This document shows positions 24,789 through 35,518 of a DNA stretch of 64,000 bases, in pieces. The position numbers and the translations under genes were made by a program. The stretch is from Galerina marginata (taxonomy: Eukaryota > Basidiomycota > Agaricomycetes > Agaricales > Galerinaceae): contig JAECYW010000003.1 of assembly GCA_023014335.1 (NCBI GenBank), positions 1 to 64,000 on the forward strand, given 5' to 3'. Below the pieces are notes generated by a model that saw nothing but the letters and a program-made list of their open reading frames with translations, searched no databases and was not told the origin of the DNA. Numbering within the stretch: the first letter of the stretch is position 1; every line of letters starts with the position of its first letter.

Positions 24789-25452
24789 TTTGATATTTGT
24801 GGTATTTGGGTGGTGGGTTGGATTAAACGACCAGCGTTGGCAATTGCGGGGAATAGAATGAGGGTGAAGACCAGCTTCGACTGAGTATACTGGGCTACTC
24901 CCTCGCTTTTTATAACCTACAGCTTTAATCGAAGTCCTAACCATCGGCTGCGAGCCTTACAGAGACTAAAATTGCAGATGCGGTGTGGATTCCGTTACAC
25001 GCCGAAGTTCGTGTTTGCGAATGCGAGGAAGCGCAAGCTAGCGCCGCGATGGGAACTGTTGTGAGGTAAGCTTCGAAAGGCTTTCTGTTGCGATACTTGA
25101 GCGTGCGGCTCGCCACAGCCTCCAAATTGGAATGGAAATTTTCTAAACAGAGAATTTACTACGAATGAATAGCTCAACCCCTGAATCGGGTAGTCAACTG
25201 CTTCTCTGAATTCTAGTAAACATGGACGTCTCCCAAAACGAATGGATTCGAGACGAGGTGGTATGATGCTTAAGGGAATTCCGAGTTATACCGAGTGCCG
25301 AGTGTTCACAATAAAGATATAAATAAATCTACGCCGCTCTGAGAATAGAGGATTGTTTCTATTGTTTTTTGTCAATCCAAAGCCTAATAAAGATAAGTAG
25401 GCCGGTGTCCAATCTTCGAGTATTTCGAACATTTACATTGATTGTAAAATAT
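24789..25452. other. Intergenic between secreted precursor and DUF6534 gene
   Basis: This is the upstream region of the secreted precursor (minus strand) and the 3' flank of the DUF6534 gene. Both genes point left, so the only promoter here should be that of the precursor. A TATA-like tttttataacc lies at 24907-24917 (minus-strand ttataaaaa), about 120 bp upstream of the precursor ATG. Nothing else is recognised. Confidence 0.45.
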
Positions 25453-27772
25453 TTATGCTAAACTAATAGGTAGCCTACTCGAGGCGCCAAATCTTCCGCT
25501 CTCCGAGTAGTGTTCAACCACCTTGTGAACGTGGATACCGCTTTCAAGCGTTTTCGTAGTTGTCCCGTTGGATATCTCTTGGAATTCGAATACATCAGTC
25601 GTCTGGGAAACTCAGGGACTCAGAGTTGATTCTGATACGAGAAATAAGACACTTACCATAGTCGTCTCGTTACCGAAGCCATGCTGGGTCGAACCGATTT
25701 AGATGTCCTTCTTTGTAATGGGAAGGGGTGATTAAAATGCTCACCTTGGTGTTTATTCGTGAAGGCATTTGTCCAAAGAGAACATTGGCCGATGTGCCGC
25801 CAGCTGAGTCTGTTAAGCCATTCCATCCCGATCGGGCATTCAACCTGATAGTCTGACGTGAAAATGCGAAGAAAGAATAGCGCAGCATACATACGTGCAT
25901 AAAAGCGAATTGGTGCAGAGCTTAGAGAGGGCGAGGTCGAACACGAAGTTTCTACAGAAACAATCGATTAGTATCGGTATGGAGAAACCCTGACGCTGGA
26001 AAACGGTGATCCGAGTCGTGTGAGCCCTCCACGTGCTCCGCTTGGGCAAGCCGAGGGAGACTGGGTGCTCTGACGCGGGGGGGAAGGCAGCGCTAGAGCC
26101 GTTGGCCTGGTAGCTCAGCCGGTAGAGCACAGGGCATGTATCCTGGGGTCGCAGGTTCGATACCTGTCCAGGCCGTTCCTTTTCCCTCTCCGTCGCGTGG
26201 GCGACACGGTCCCATATTTGGGCCGGTGCGCTCGTTAAACCCATTTCAATATTTCTGACACATTTGTCGTCTGGAAGAGGGAGAATACGAATATGTTTAG
26301 AGGCGTATGGTTACCGGTAGTATTCCTGCCGACTTACCGGGAAGAGCAGAAAAATTATGACGTCTGCCAGAGCAAAAAGCGCAGTAAGAGAACCTGTTTG
26401 CACCGTCACTGTGAAGAAAAGCGTAGAAACATGTCAACATTGAATATCAAGGCAGTACGGCTCAAGAGAATAAACGCACATAGGATGATCCTTGTTATTT
26501 GATCGTCGGTAGACTTGATTCCCGTCCTTCGTTGAATCTTCGATAAAACAATACAGCGCAAAAACTGGTTCAAGGCAGAGGAAAACACACCAGAGACAGC
26601 GATAGCGACAAAGCAACGAGAACATCTGCTAAAACCGAGGACACCAGCCAAATGATCAGGGCAGGTTCTACACGTTGTAATTTAGCACGTTCGCGAATGA
26701 TAATGTTTAAAACACCAACCGCCAAACCACCAACTGTTTGGGGAATTTAATCTGTGTATTATAGCTCCAGGTATTTGAACGTACTGAAAGAGCATGCCGC
26801 AAAGAACACGATAACAAGCGGCATGAACCAAGATCCACTAACGATCTTAACCCGCCACGCGATAAAGAATTGGACTGGGGTTGAAATCATTACCTGGAGT
26901 CTTCATATTAGATCAAAACTTGTCGAAGCAGGCAAGTATTTAAACTTACAGTGACAATGGGATCTAAGAATGTTCCATGAGCAAATTTTGGAAAGAATCT
27001 CGTAGTGCTTACCTGGTATTATCACTGCAGAACGTAAGCACTGTTAATCGATCCAAGGTACTCCACGAAAGGATAGGGCTCACTTGTTGGCGTGCTGGTG
27101 TATGCAATCGGGTTGCCTAGTCAATAAGTCAGCTAAATTCGTACTGGACGTTAGGGCACTGTGTTTTCACCGAAGTTTAGAATTAAAGGCTCGAAGGCCA
27201 TCCCAATGTCGAAGACTGTGTTACAGCTTTCCAAAATAAATAGGTATAGGACCTTGAAAATGTTATGATTGATTCAGAAGCACTGGCCCATTCCTCATTG
27301 ACAATGCTCACAAAATAGCGAATCCAAGTAGCATCTCTTTGGCGAATGAGTAAATTGAAAGGTCCGGTAAATGAAGCTTCACCTCTTATACGTTTGATAA
27401 TAGATGAAGCACTAATTATCGAGATTGAATTAGAGCATTTCTTGTCGAAACATGGTATGACCGCGAACCTGAACAACGCATATCTGATCGCCACAAGAAT
27501 TCCAGTCAGCAGGTTTTTTAATTTTGGGTGTTCGTTTTGCACTTACGTCATATAACATTGCATTTAGGATAACACCAATGAGTAGTGGGCCTAGTCTAAC
27601 AGACAATAGGCCGGCGTCAGAAATGAGGCAAAGAATCGACGGGATTTAGAACTTACATGGTCGACACTTCTAACGGGACAGCCATGTTTGACGATTGGTA
27701 TCCGGGACTGACACGCCGCTTCACGTTATATAACTGTTCCATACCTATGTCTCCAAGTAGGTGACCGCTCAT
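25453..27772 (-). CDS. DUF6534-type multi-pass membrane protein
   Basis: I reconstruct about 18 exons with consistent phase, from the ATG at 27772 to the stop at 25453-25455. Family landmarks appear in order: LGPLLIGVILNAMLYD, FIYYQTYKRDATWIRYF, LYLFILESCNTVFDIGM, DPIVTVMISTPVQFFIAW, EPALIIWLVSSVLADVLVAL, RRTGIKSTDDQITRI, LTVQTGSLTALFALADVI, NFVFDLALSKL, and TLNARSGWNG in the polar C-tail, which ends with VHKVVEHYSES. These are the hallmarks of Agaricomycete DUF6534 proteins: an N-terminal multi-helix region and a C-terminal DUF6534 region, plasma-membrane type, function unknown. Several exons are tiny (15 nt at 27469-27483; 12 and 14 nt near 27.0 kb; 11 nt at 26260-26270). No stop or frameshift is needed. 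The intron 25952-26259 is unusually long and holds a tRNA-like gene on the other strand. A later ATG in exon 1 could be the true start, because a dispersed repeat begins right at 27775. Confidence 0.83.
26104..26174 (+). tRNA. tRNA-like gene, degenerate anticodon arm
   Basis: The cloverleaf pairs well in three arms: acceptor GGCCTGG with CCAGGCC (7/7), D arm GCTC with GAGC, and T arm GCAGG-TTCGATA-CCTGT (one G-U). Box A (TAGCTCAGCCGG) and box B (GGTTCGATACC) are present. The anticodon arm is off. In the standard numbering it is CAGGG-CATGTAT-CCTGG, with an A/G mismatch and A instead of the invariant U33, nominally anticodon TGT (Thr). Alternatively CAGG/CCTG closes an 8-nt loop, consistent with a one-base deletion from an ancestor with another anticodon such as CAT. 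It is probably a tRNA pseudogene or a tRNA-derived remnant. It lies antisense inside an intron of the DUF6534 gene. Confidence 0.6.
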
Positions 27773-29990
27773 CTTTTTTCGAGCCAACTGAAATTCTAAA
27801 CCATTAATGGCACCGCCCAACCTACCCCTAGATTGATTATGTCCAAAAAAAGCATTTTAACAGGCAGTATTCAGCTGTTGGACCAATTGTCGGTCACTTC
27901 GGGTGCTATTATGATGGTGGTGATACCGGACTCAAACAAAAATTCTGCCCGTTCATGTTCATGATTTCATCGAAACCTGTGTTTCAAAAATGATGCTCTC
28001 GAAGAGGCCCTTTGCTGGTCTTTGCTCACTCTAATTTATTAATTCCCCTGTTTGCTCTCTCATTTAATCTTGTGGTCTTTTAATTTACAACTTTAGGTGG
28101 CTGAACCAGCTGTATAGGATCTAAATATTTCCCACTCCGATGGTCAACGAAGCGAAAGATCGACACAAAATGCTATTCTTAACGCATTCTCACCCATTCT
28201 CACAGTATGTCCGTCTTGTTCATGGGAACGGGCGTCGAGGCGGAAACAGAACACCGCCGGTCCGAGAAACACTGCCAAAAACCGATGACATTTTCCCACT
28301 TTCAACATCACTGGATGTAACGGTCAGTGAAGTGGAACAGCCTGAAAGATTGCAGGAGAAAAACTTCCGCTTACACTTTCCAAGTAGGGACATTGCTCTT
28401 CAGATTAGTATGAAAGACGTGAGGCAGGAAAGCGGAACCACCCAAAGTAGTGTAGAATTAGTCGAAAAAAGAGATTATTGAAGCCAAAAAATTGAGAGCT
28501 CGACACACGACGAGATAGCTATTGACAGGTTCCAACCATCTACAACGATTCTGGAAGTGCATCTTCGTATTAACACCTTGTATTTCTCCAGTTTAAATGG
28601 CTCAAACAGCCGTAGACGGAAGTAGGATCAAGGGATTGCATTTGGGAACAGTCACGCGTTGGCGTCGCATCATCACATTCATCACGTGGTGCCTGTTGAG
28701 ATCAAATTCCCATGATTCTGCAATCGAGAATCGAGATTGGACATCACCCGCGTGTTCGTTTTCTGCCTTCCATGTTCGTCCATCTACTCTTCCTCTCGAT
28801 CCTCTATGCGATGCCAAACACGCTCGCAGCCTCTATTCTGTAAAAATCCTCGACGCATTCAAGATCCGAACCGCTTGTGCAACGCTGCACATTGCACATG
28901 CTGCTATTCGTTTTTCCGGCTTTCCTGTTGTACTGCGTGTTCAGTTTCGGGGTAAGGAAACCAGTTCCTTGAGCTCAACTCTTTTGCTGATATTTCTTAA
29001 GAACTACCACTCGTATTGTAATCAGCTACGCACCTGGAATTACTTACAAGACCCACAACGGAAGCGCCGACATTGCATTTCCATCAGGATAGGAACACGA
29101 TTAAATAGAGAAATGAGGCAACTAGGTACGTGCCCCCCGAGGTATTTCTTCCTTTTAGGTCAATACTGAATTTACTTCGTCATTCTGTAGCTCTCCGTTG
29201 GCGCTTTAACATCCATTCCGAGATTCGCTCTTTACCCACTACGGTTGAACGTTGAACTTCAAGCGCGATATCCCCTCATTCAATGCGGGCATCCCGTCCA
29301 TTACTCAAGCTGCAGCCACTGCCTCGTTCGTCCTACGTTTTGGAAAGGCGGACGAGTGCTTCCCTCTCGCCCATCGCCATTCAAATCTTGTATCTCGCGT
29401 TCCGCCTGTCGCCTACGTTCCAGTTCCAGGCTGCGTCAGGTTTTACTTTCGCCTCCGCCGCTGCCAACGACAACGCCGTCGTCCCTCACCAGTCCACTCC
29501 TTGACTTGCTATGATCAGTGCACCTTACGATAACGCCAACATGATTTTATCTACCTGTAGGCCGCTTATCCCCCGTGGTGCTCTTGCCATCCCCGCGCAT
29601 GTGTCCCTGTACTCAGATCGAGGTTCGAACTAGCCTCAAGCAGTATTTCTTCAGCCGCGCAGGCGGCTAAGTCTTCCACGGGCTCTGCTTTCTCTACCTG
29701 ATGATGTAGCATGACCGACCTGCGCGCCGCCCGCCACATTTTCTCGAGAATCAAAGGTGAGATGGCGGGCAATTTAATTCAATTCGACATTATTCCGTTT
29801 CCCATTCGCGTCTCTGGCGATAATCTGGTTCGATCGTCATATTGTCTGCCGTTTTTCAGTATTTTCGCCTTTGGCTTCGAAACAAAGACAGGATGAAGCC
29901 AGCACTACGCCCTTCCTACTGGAAACCCCTGTCTGATGTGATTCCAAACAAAGTTGGTGAAGGCTGTCAGGAAAGACCGGGTTTGGAAGG
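27773..29990 (+). repeat. Composite repeat R with module M, copy 1
   Basis: From about 27775 the sequence is homologous to 31785-33470 and to 35297-38800. Shared stretches are the ttcgagcc start, accaattg / gttggacc blocks, ttgcccgttcatg, cccactccgatggtcaacga with acacaaaatgctattcttaac (28131-28195 against 36828-36890), and a full module M with CACGTG at 28683-28688. The left edge coincides within a few bases with the DUF6534 start codon. The 113- and 190-codon frames here are not conserved as ORFs in the other copies. Confidence 0.6.
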
Positions 29991-32900
29991 TGTTCGGTAC
30001 GGAAATAACGCTTGAACGTTGCACATGCCGTATTTGTTTTTTCCTGTGGTGTGTATAAGTTGGATTTTGACGACCTCTTGATGGGAAGCCGAAAAAAAAA
30101 TAGAAATGTGTTGATTACCTGTATAGTTAAGAATTAAATGCTCGCTGCTGCGGTACAAGCTTCGTGTCATCTACCTCTATCGCTCCCTCGGATAAGAATG
30201 GCATAATTTCGTGGGATTGACAGTCGCAAAATTATATCGTACGGTACTCGCAAACGGCGCCCCACAACTAAAATTGTAGTTCTAAACTGCACCTACTGAC
30301 TATACCTTGCGACTCAAGAATTACCCAGGTCATCGCTTTGAGCCTCCTACTTCGATCCTCTCAAAATCACGAATTACAATAAATGTGCGTGCATCCACCT
30401 AAGTATCAGACGTGGACTAACTTCAAACTCCTTCCCCTGTATCTCCGGTTGAATTTGGCACAACGAAATGGATCTCTCTTTCTATCATGTTGCCCACGCT
30501 AAGCGACGGTGTCATGCTTGTGGCATCTTTTCCATGTGCAACCCGGTAGATGATCATCAAAGAAGATATAACCTGCAAGCAAAGAAAAAGCTGGGGTTAA
30601 CTGGATACATTGAGCGAAGCGGATAAGTGTACTCACACAAATTTGAGGGAGAAGGTATAAAGGAATTTCAAGTCCAAAGAAGTTATTCAAGAAAACAACT
30701 GTATATGCCACGCCAACTACGACAATCAAGGCGCATGACTCGATACACATGGCCATAATCCTAGAGTAAATTGAGGTGTGGGCCGTCTCTAGCGCTGTTC
30801 TGAGATACCATTGGTGATATAGAATTCGAAAAACGATAAGAGCCGAAAGAACGATATTACCGATTGTCGAGATTGGCACAAGTAAAGTGTCCTGAAAAAT
30901 ATCTGGTCGACAAGGTCGAATCTGAATGAAAGGATTGTTGCAGCTTCCGCTTAAAGTACGACACCTTCAATCTTGGCGCAAGCAACATTTTAAAAAGTGG
31001 CCCACCTTGCGATCCAAACGGAGTGAACTATATGATTCCAGCCGCTACATTATGACTATGAGAGATTGCTCTACGAAAGCTAGTAATAAGGCTCACCAAA
31101 CGAGACCAAAGCAAGCAGAGAGAGGACTCCGATCAATATTATTCGGTATTTGAGAGAAATGCCTTGATAAAGTACCGTGCAGCGCCAGATCTGTGAAGGA
31201 TGAGTAATAGACTGGTTAACTCAAGATAATTATTTACCATGAAGGCATCTGCCGCCCAAATTGTGAGTGGCAAAACGGCTGGGACAGTCTCGAACCACGA
31301 TGCCTTGTCCAACAAAAAAAAATCGTCATTGTCATGCCATAAGCCAGTTGGATCAGTGAGAAAGTACTGAGCAACAGAAGGATTGTTATATATAGGATGT
31401 TAAAGCACCGTTTCGGTGTGGAGTAACTCGATGATCCTTTTCCCTTTACAAACGCTTGAATGCAGAGGTAAGAAAGTGCGGCGACGACGACGTAAGCCAT
31501 TGCAGCACATATGACCCCACATATCTCGGAAAAGTCTATAAGACCGATTTTGCTAAATTTGACCATGAGTGCGGTAGGAGGTATGCAGTCAGGGACAGAA
31601 AGTCCTGTTACTACTGTATGAGGTGCTGGCGCGAAAAGTGATAAGTAAGGAGTTTCAACTACAAAGATGGTGGTTATTAAATATGGGACGTGGTAACAAG
31701 GCAACAACAGATCAACTACGACAAACTGATGCTCGTGGTCTAAGTAAACATGATGTGTCTATCGGGTCGCGGTATACCTATTTTCATTTGATTCTCATGC
31801 TGATTCAAATAGTAAATTATGAATGGAACTGCCCCAACCTACCCTAGATTAGTTTCCTGTATGATGGTCGTGATATCATGTGTCTGTCATATTATTCTTA
31901 AGGACGGGTGTCGAGGCACAGCCAGATCATCAACAGATCAGTGCCGCTCCAAGGAACACCGCCAAACTGATCGGCGATGTCACTTCCCACTTTCTTTCGA
32001 TATCACTGGATGTAATGGTCAGTGAAGTAGACCCACTTGAAAGGTTGTAAGGTAATTACCGGATATATTTCCGAAAATGCCTCGCTCAAGTCGGACCTTC
32101 CCAATTAGAGAAATTAGTGGCGCGTCATCGATAGGTAAGTCACGTGTTTTATGTTGGGATCAATTTTATAACGTCCAGTTCAATTCTCAGTCAATCTTCT
32201 ACCACCATAGGATGCTGAAGTCACTTGCAGCCCCTAGCATATGCAAAACTTTGACGCTTTAAAGATCCAAACAACTCGTGTGACTCTGGACATTAAACAC
32301 GCCCCTTCTCGTTTTGCTAGCTTTCCTGGCGATCCTCTGTGTCGTTAGAATTCAAGCTAAGAGTGAGTGAAGAAGTTATTTGGGCTTGGACCTTCTGTTA
32401 ATTTTTTTCGCAGATTTTCCGCTTATATTATGACTAGTCCTAGACCCATGAAAGCGCTGATCTTGCATCGTAATGAAAGCACGACGTTATGATGGCATCC
32501 ATCGATTTGGTGTGTACCTCCTATTCTATTCCTTCCTTTAAAGTTAATACTGAACAACTATGTGGTTCTCTAGCTCCCTGTTGGCGTTTCCCATTTCGAG
32601 ATCCGCTTTGTGCGCAAGACCGATGCACTTCAACCGCAATATTCCTGCATTCAACACGGCGTTCCCTCCCATTACTCAAGCTGCAGTCACCGCCTTGGTC
32701 GTCCTACATTCTGAAACGGGAAGAAAACCCTGAGTCGTGCAGCTAGGTGCAGCATTCTCATTACCTCCGAATGTAGCCACTGACTTCCCAACCCCCGCTC
32801 GAACCCTTCCTTTTTCTTGGTCCCCGCCATGTGTTCTGCTAACGGCACAACAATAGTCGTTTGCCACGTCAATTTGTCGTTTTTATCGGTGCATAGAGCA

Positions 32901-33473
32901 GCATCACCGTTTTTTCACAAATGGTCTTCCAACTACGTCATCCGACTTTCGGGCAGGGAGGATGATCGATGATCTCCTGCGATCCAGCCCAAAACCCTCC
33001 TCGTCCTTCCACTCTGTAGGCGTGTAGCAGTCGCAGCCCCGGTCTCTCCCCCTCTTGCCGACCCTTGTCTACCCTCTTCTCCTTTTCGAAGACACCAAAC
33101 AAATCCCGTCGTCGCTGCCCTCACCATTGCCACAAGCATCCCCCCCTCAACCTCAGTCGTGTCTCCGTCATGCCGATCCAGCCGTGGCACCCGTCTTATC
33201 GTCGTCGTTGAAGGAAGCGGTGCCCCCGTAGGAAGAATATTTTTTGTGTTGATGGTTGTATGACCGGACGGAGGGGCGGAGGAGGGGCTGGGAAGCTGTG
33301 ATTGGGGCGGGGCAGGGCCGAGGCTATGTGCTGCTCCGGTGCTGGCCCTCATTGTACGATAGGTTCTACTGGTGTATATTTTTGAATGGTGGGTGGGTGG
33401 GCGGTAGTGTTGCGGGTATATGAAGTTGGGAGGTTATTGGCGAGGGAGGGCGGGTACGTTTGGAAGTTGTTCC
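29991..33473 (-). repeat. Tandem duplication unit 1 (about 3.48 kb)
   Basis: The unit starts at gtacggaaataacgcttgaa (29997), which recurs at 33474. It contains the 3' flank and body of membrane-protein pseudogene C, then a repeat R/module M copy (CACGTG at 32141-32146) and a small G/C block at 33100-33400. Unit 2 has the same order starting at 33474. Alignment by eye shows scattered substitutions throughout, so the duplication is not recent. Confidence 0.65.
30423..31566 (-). pseudogene. Multi-pass membrane protein, paralogue C (broken)
   Basis: This is homologous to A, B and D over the whole length. The start context ccgcactcATG at 31566 matches ccgcaatcATG of B and D. Exon 1 retains VICAAMAYVVVAALSYLCIQ and FNILYITILLLL, but a run of nine A (31313-31321 on the plus strand) leaves it one base short. 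After MTMTI the frame slips relative to D and only one added base restores VPAV.P / TIWAAD. In the third exon the codon for Tyr in GIIY is TAG, a nonsense change (D has TAT). The later part (SALIVFRILYHQW, LPQIC, and the tail ending with stop at 30423-30425) is well preserved. The homopolymer change could be a sequencing error; the nonsense codon argues for real loss. Confidence 0.7.
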
Positions 33474-33912
33474 GTACGGAAATAACGCTTGAACGTTGGG
33501 TATGTCGTATTTTCTTCTCTCGTGGTGTGGACGAGTAGATTTTGACGACCTCCTAGTGAGAAGCCGAAAAATACATAGAAATGTGTTTATTACCTGTAAC
33601 TATAGTTATGAATTCGAATTCAACGCTTCCTGATACGGTACAATCATCGTCTCATCTGCTCTTTTTCCCCCTCGGATAAACATGGCATAATTTCATAGGA
33701 TTCACACTTGCAAAATTAAATCCTACGGCATTCGAAAACGGCGGCCCACCAAAATAAAATAGTAATTCTAAAGCGTACTTTCTGAGTGCACCTTGTGATT
33801 CGAGAATTATCCAGGCTGTTGCGTTTAGCCGCCAACTTTGATCCTCTTGAAATCATGAACTATATAGACCAACTGTGCGTGCATTTACTGGAGTATCAGA
33901 GGTTGACTAATT
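31567..33912. repeat. Repeat R / module M copy between C and D
   Basis: 31600-31785 is the 5' flank of C, similar to the 5' flank of D (35090-35290). 31785-33470 is repeat R with module M (CACGTG 32141-32146) and a short G/C block with one sentence repeat at about 33195-33290. 33474-33912 is the repeated 3' flank of D matching 29997-30422. There is no independent gene. Confidence 0.55.
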
Positions 33913-35030
33913 TCAAACCCTTTCCCCTATATCTCCGGTTGAACTTAGCATAACAAAATGGATCTCCCTTTCTATCATGTTGCCCAGGCTAAGCATGCTT
34001 GTGGCATCTTTTCCATGTGCAACCCGGTAGATGATCATGAAAGGCGATATAACCTGTAAGTAAAGAAAACTCTGGGCTTAGCTGGATACTTTGGGCGAAC
34101 CGGATAGGTGTACTCACACAAATTTGAGGAAGAAGGTATATCGGAATTTGAAGTCCAGGGAAGTTATTAAAGGAAAGAACCATATACACGACGCCAACTA
34201 CGACAATCAAGGCGCATGACTCGATACACATGGCCATGATTCTGGAGTAAATCGATGTATGTGCTGTTCCCAGCGCTTTTCTGAGACGCCTTTGGTGATA
34301 TAGAATCCGAAAAACGATAAGAGCCGAAAGAACAATATTACCGATTGTCGAGGTTGGCACAAGTAAAGTGATCTGATAAAATATACGGTTGAAAAGGGTG
34401 AATTCAATTGCTTCGACTTAAAATGTGACGCTTTGAATCTAGGACCAAGCAAGATTTTTAAAAATGACCCACATCCAAACGGAATGAAATAGATAATTCC
34501 AGCCCCTTAATTATGACCATGAGATTGCGCTACAGAAGTATCTAGTAAGGCTTACCAAACGAGATCAAAGCAAGCAGAGAGAGGACGCTGATCAATATTA
34601 TTCGGTACTTGGTGGGAATGCCTTGGTAAAGTACTGTGCAGCGCCAGATCTATGAGAACGGATGGGTAGTAGAACTGGTTCGCACAAGGAGATTTTTTAC
34701 CATGAGACCATCTGCCGCCCAAATTGTGAGTGGCAAAACAGCAGGGACAGTTTCGAACCACGATGGCAGGGGTTGTGAATCAAAAACCGCCACCGTTATG
34801 CCATAAGTTAGCTGGATCTGTGAGAAAGTACTGAGCAACAGAAGGATGGTTATATATAGGATATTAAAGCGCCGTTTTGATGTGGAGTAACTCGATGATC
34901 CTTTTCCCTTTACAAATGCGTGAATGCAGAGGTAAGAAAGTGCGACGACGACGACGTAGGCCATTGCAGCACATATGATCCCATAAAGCTCGCCAAAAAA
35001 TATCCAATCTCCGGCGTTGAGTTGAGGCAT
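33913..35030 (-). CDS. Multi-pass (7TM-like) membrane protein, paralogue D
   Basis: The start at 35030 sits in the same ccgcaatcATG context as its paralogues. Exon 1 (35030-34701) is 330 nt, as in A and B, and encodes GIICAAMAYVVVVALSYLCI, FNILYITILLLLSTF and LPLTIWAADGLM. It joins IWRC in exon 2. A phase-compatible path then runs through GAGIIYFIPFG, a short variable exon and ITLLVPTSTIGNIVLSALIV, FRILYHQRRLRKAL, YSRIMAMCIESCALIVVVGV, LPQIC, and a last exon ending at the stop 33913-33915. I could build it without a frameshift or stop, unlike C. The variable segment before ITLLVP relies on a weak splice choice. The role is unknown, as for A and B. Confidence 0.75.
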
Positions 35031-35361
35031 GATTGCGGTAGAAGGTATAACGCCCGGATTCCTGAATATGACCTTGCGTTTAAACAATGCTAGTATGCTG
35101 CCGCATACAAGAAGTACTGTGACTACTGTATGAGGTGGTGGTGCGAAGAGTGAGAGGTAGGGAGCTTCAACTACAAAGATGGTGGTTATTTAGCGACAAA
35201 AATATGGGACGTGGTCACGAGTCAATGACAGGTCTACTTTGATAAACTGATGGTAGCGGTTTGAGCAAAAAAGATGTGTCCATCAGTTGCAATATACCTA
35301 TTTTCGAGCCGATGCAAATAGTAAATCATGAAGGTAACTTCCCCAACATGCCTATAGATTC
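35031..35361. other. 5' flank of gene D
   Basis: This is the upstream region shared with C: tactgtatgaggtg.tgg.gcga, then tacaaagatggtggttatt, and ataccta.ttttc. It should contain the D promoter. From about 35297 it runs into the start of repeat R, which is then interrupted by the fold-back element. Confidence 0.5.
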
Positions 35362-35365
35362 ATTA

Positions 35366-35518
35366 GGGGTGCTCACGGTAGCGTTTTTCGGCCGTTTTTG
35401 GCTCGTTTTTCGTCTTGTTTTTCGTTCATTTTTACTGCCAGGAGACAAGAGTTGGCAGTAAAAATGAACGAGAAATGAAATGAAAAACAAGCCAAAAATA
35501 GCTACTGTGAGCATACCC
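35366..35518. repeat. Fold-back palindrome (MITE-like)
   Basis: The left arm ggggtgctcacggtagc...ttcatttttactgcca pairs with the right arm tggcagtaaaaatgaa...gctactgtgagcataccc around a loop of about 12 nt (ggagacaagagt). The two arms carry several substitutions in the middle but match closely at both the outer ends and the loop-proximal ends. A transcript would fold into a hairpin of roughly 70 bp. Confidence 0.8.

Noticed and set aside
25840..26244. 134-codon minus-strand ORF across the tRNA-like gene
   Set aside because: Its middle is an antisense translation of the tRNA. Only the distal part (NFVFDLALSKL) is real, as an exon of the DUF6534 gene.
12600..35030. STE3-type pheromone receptors for A-D or the DUF6534 gene
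   Set aside because: Motifs such as IWRC, RILYH, DATWIRYF and TLNARSGW are those of other Agaricomycete multi-pass families. STE3 signature segments are not seen.
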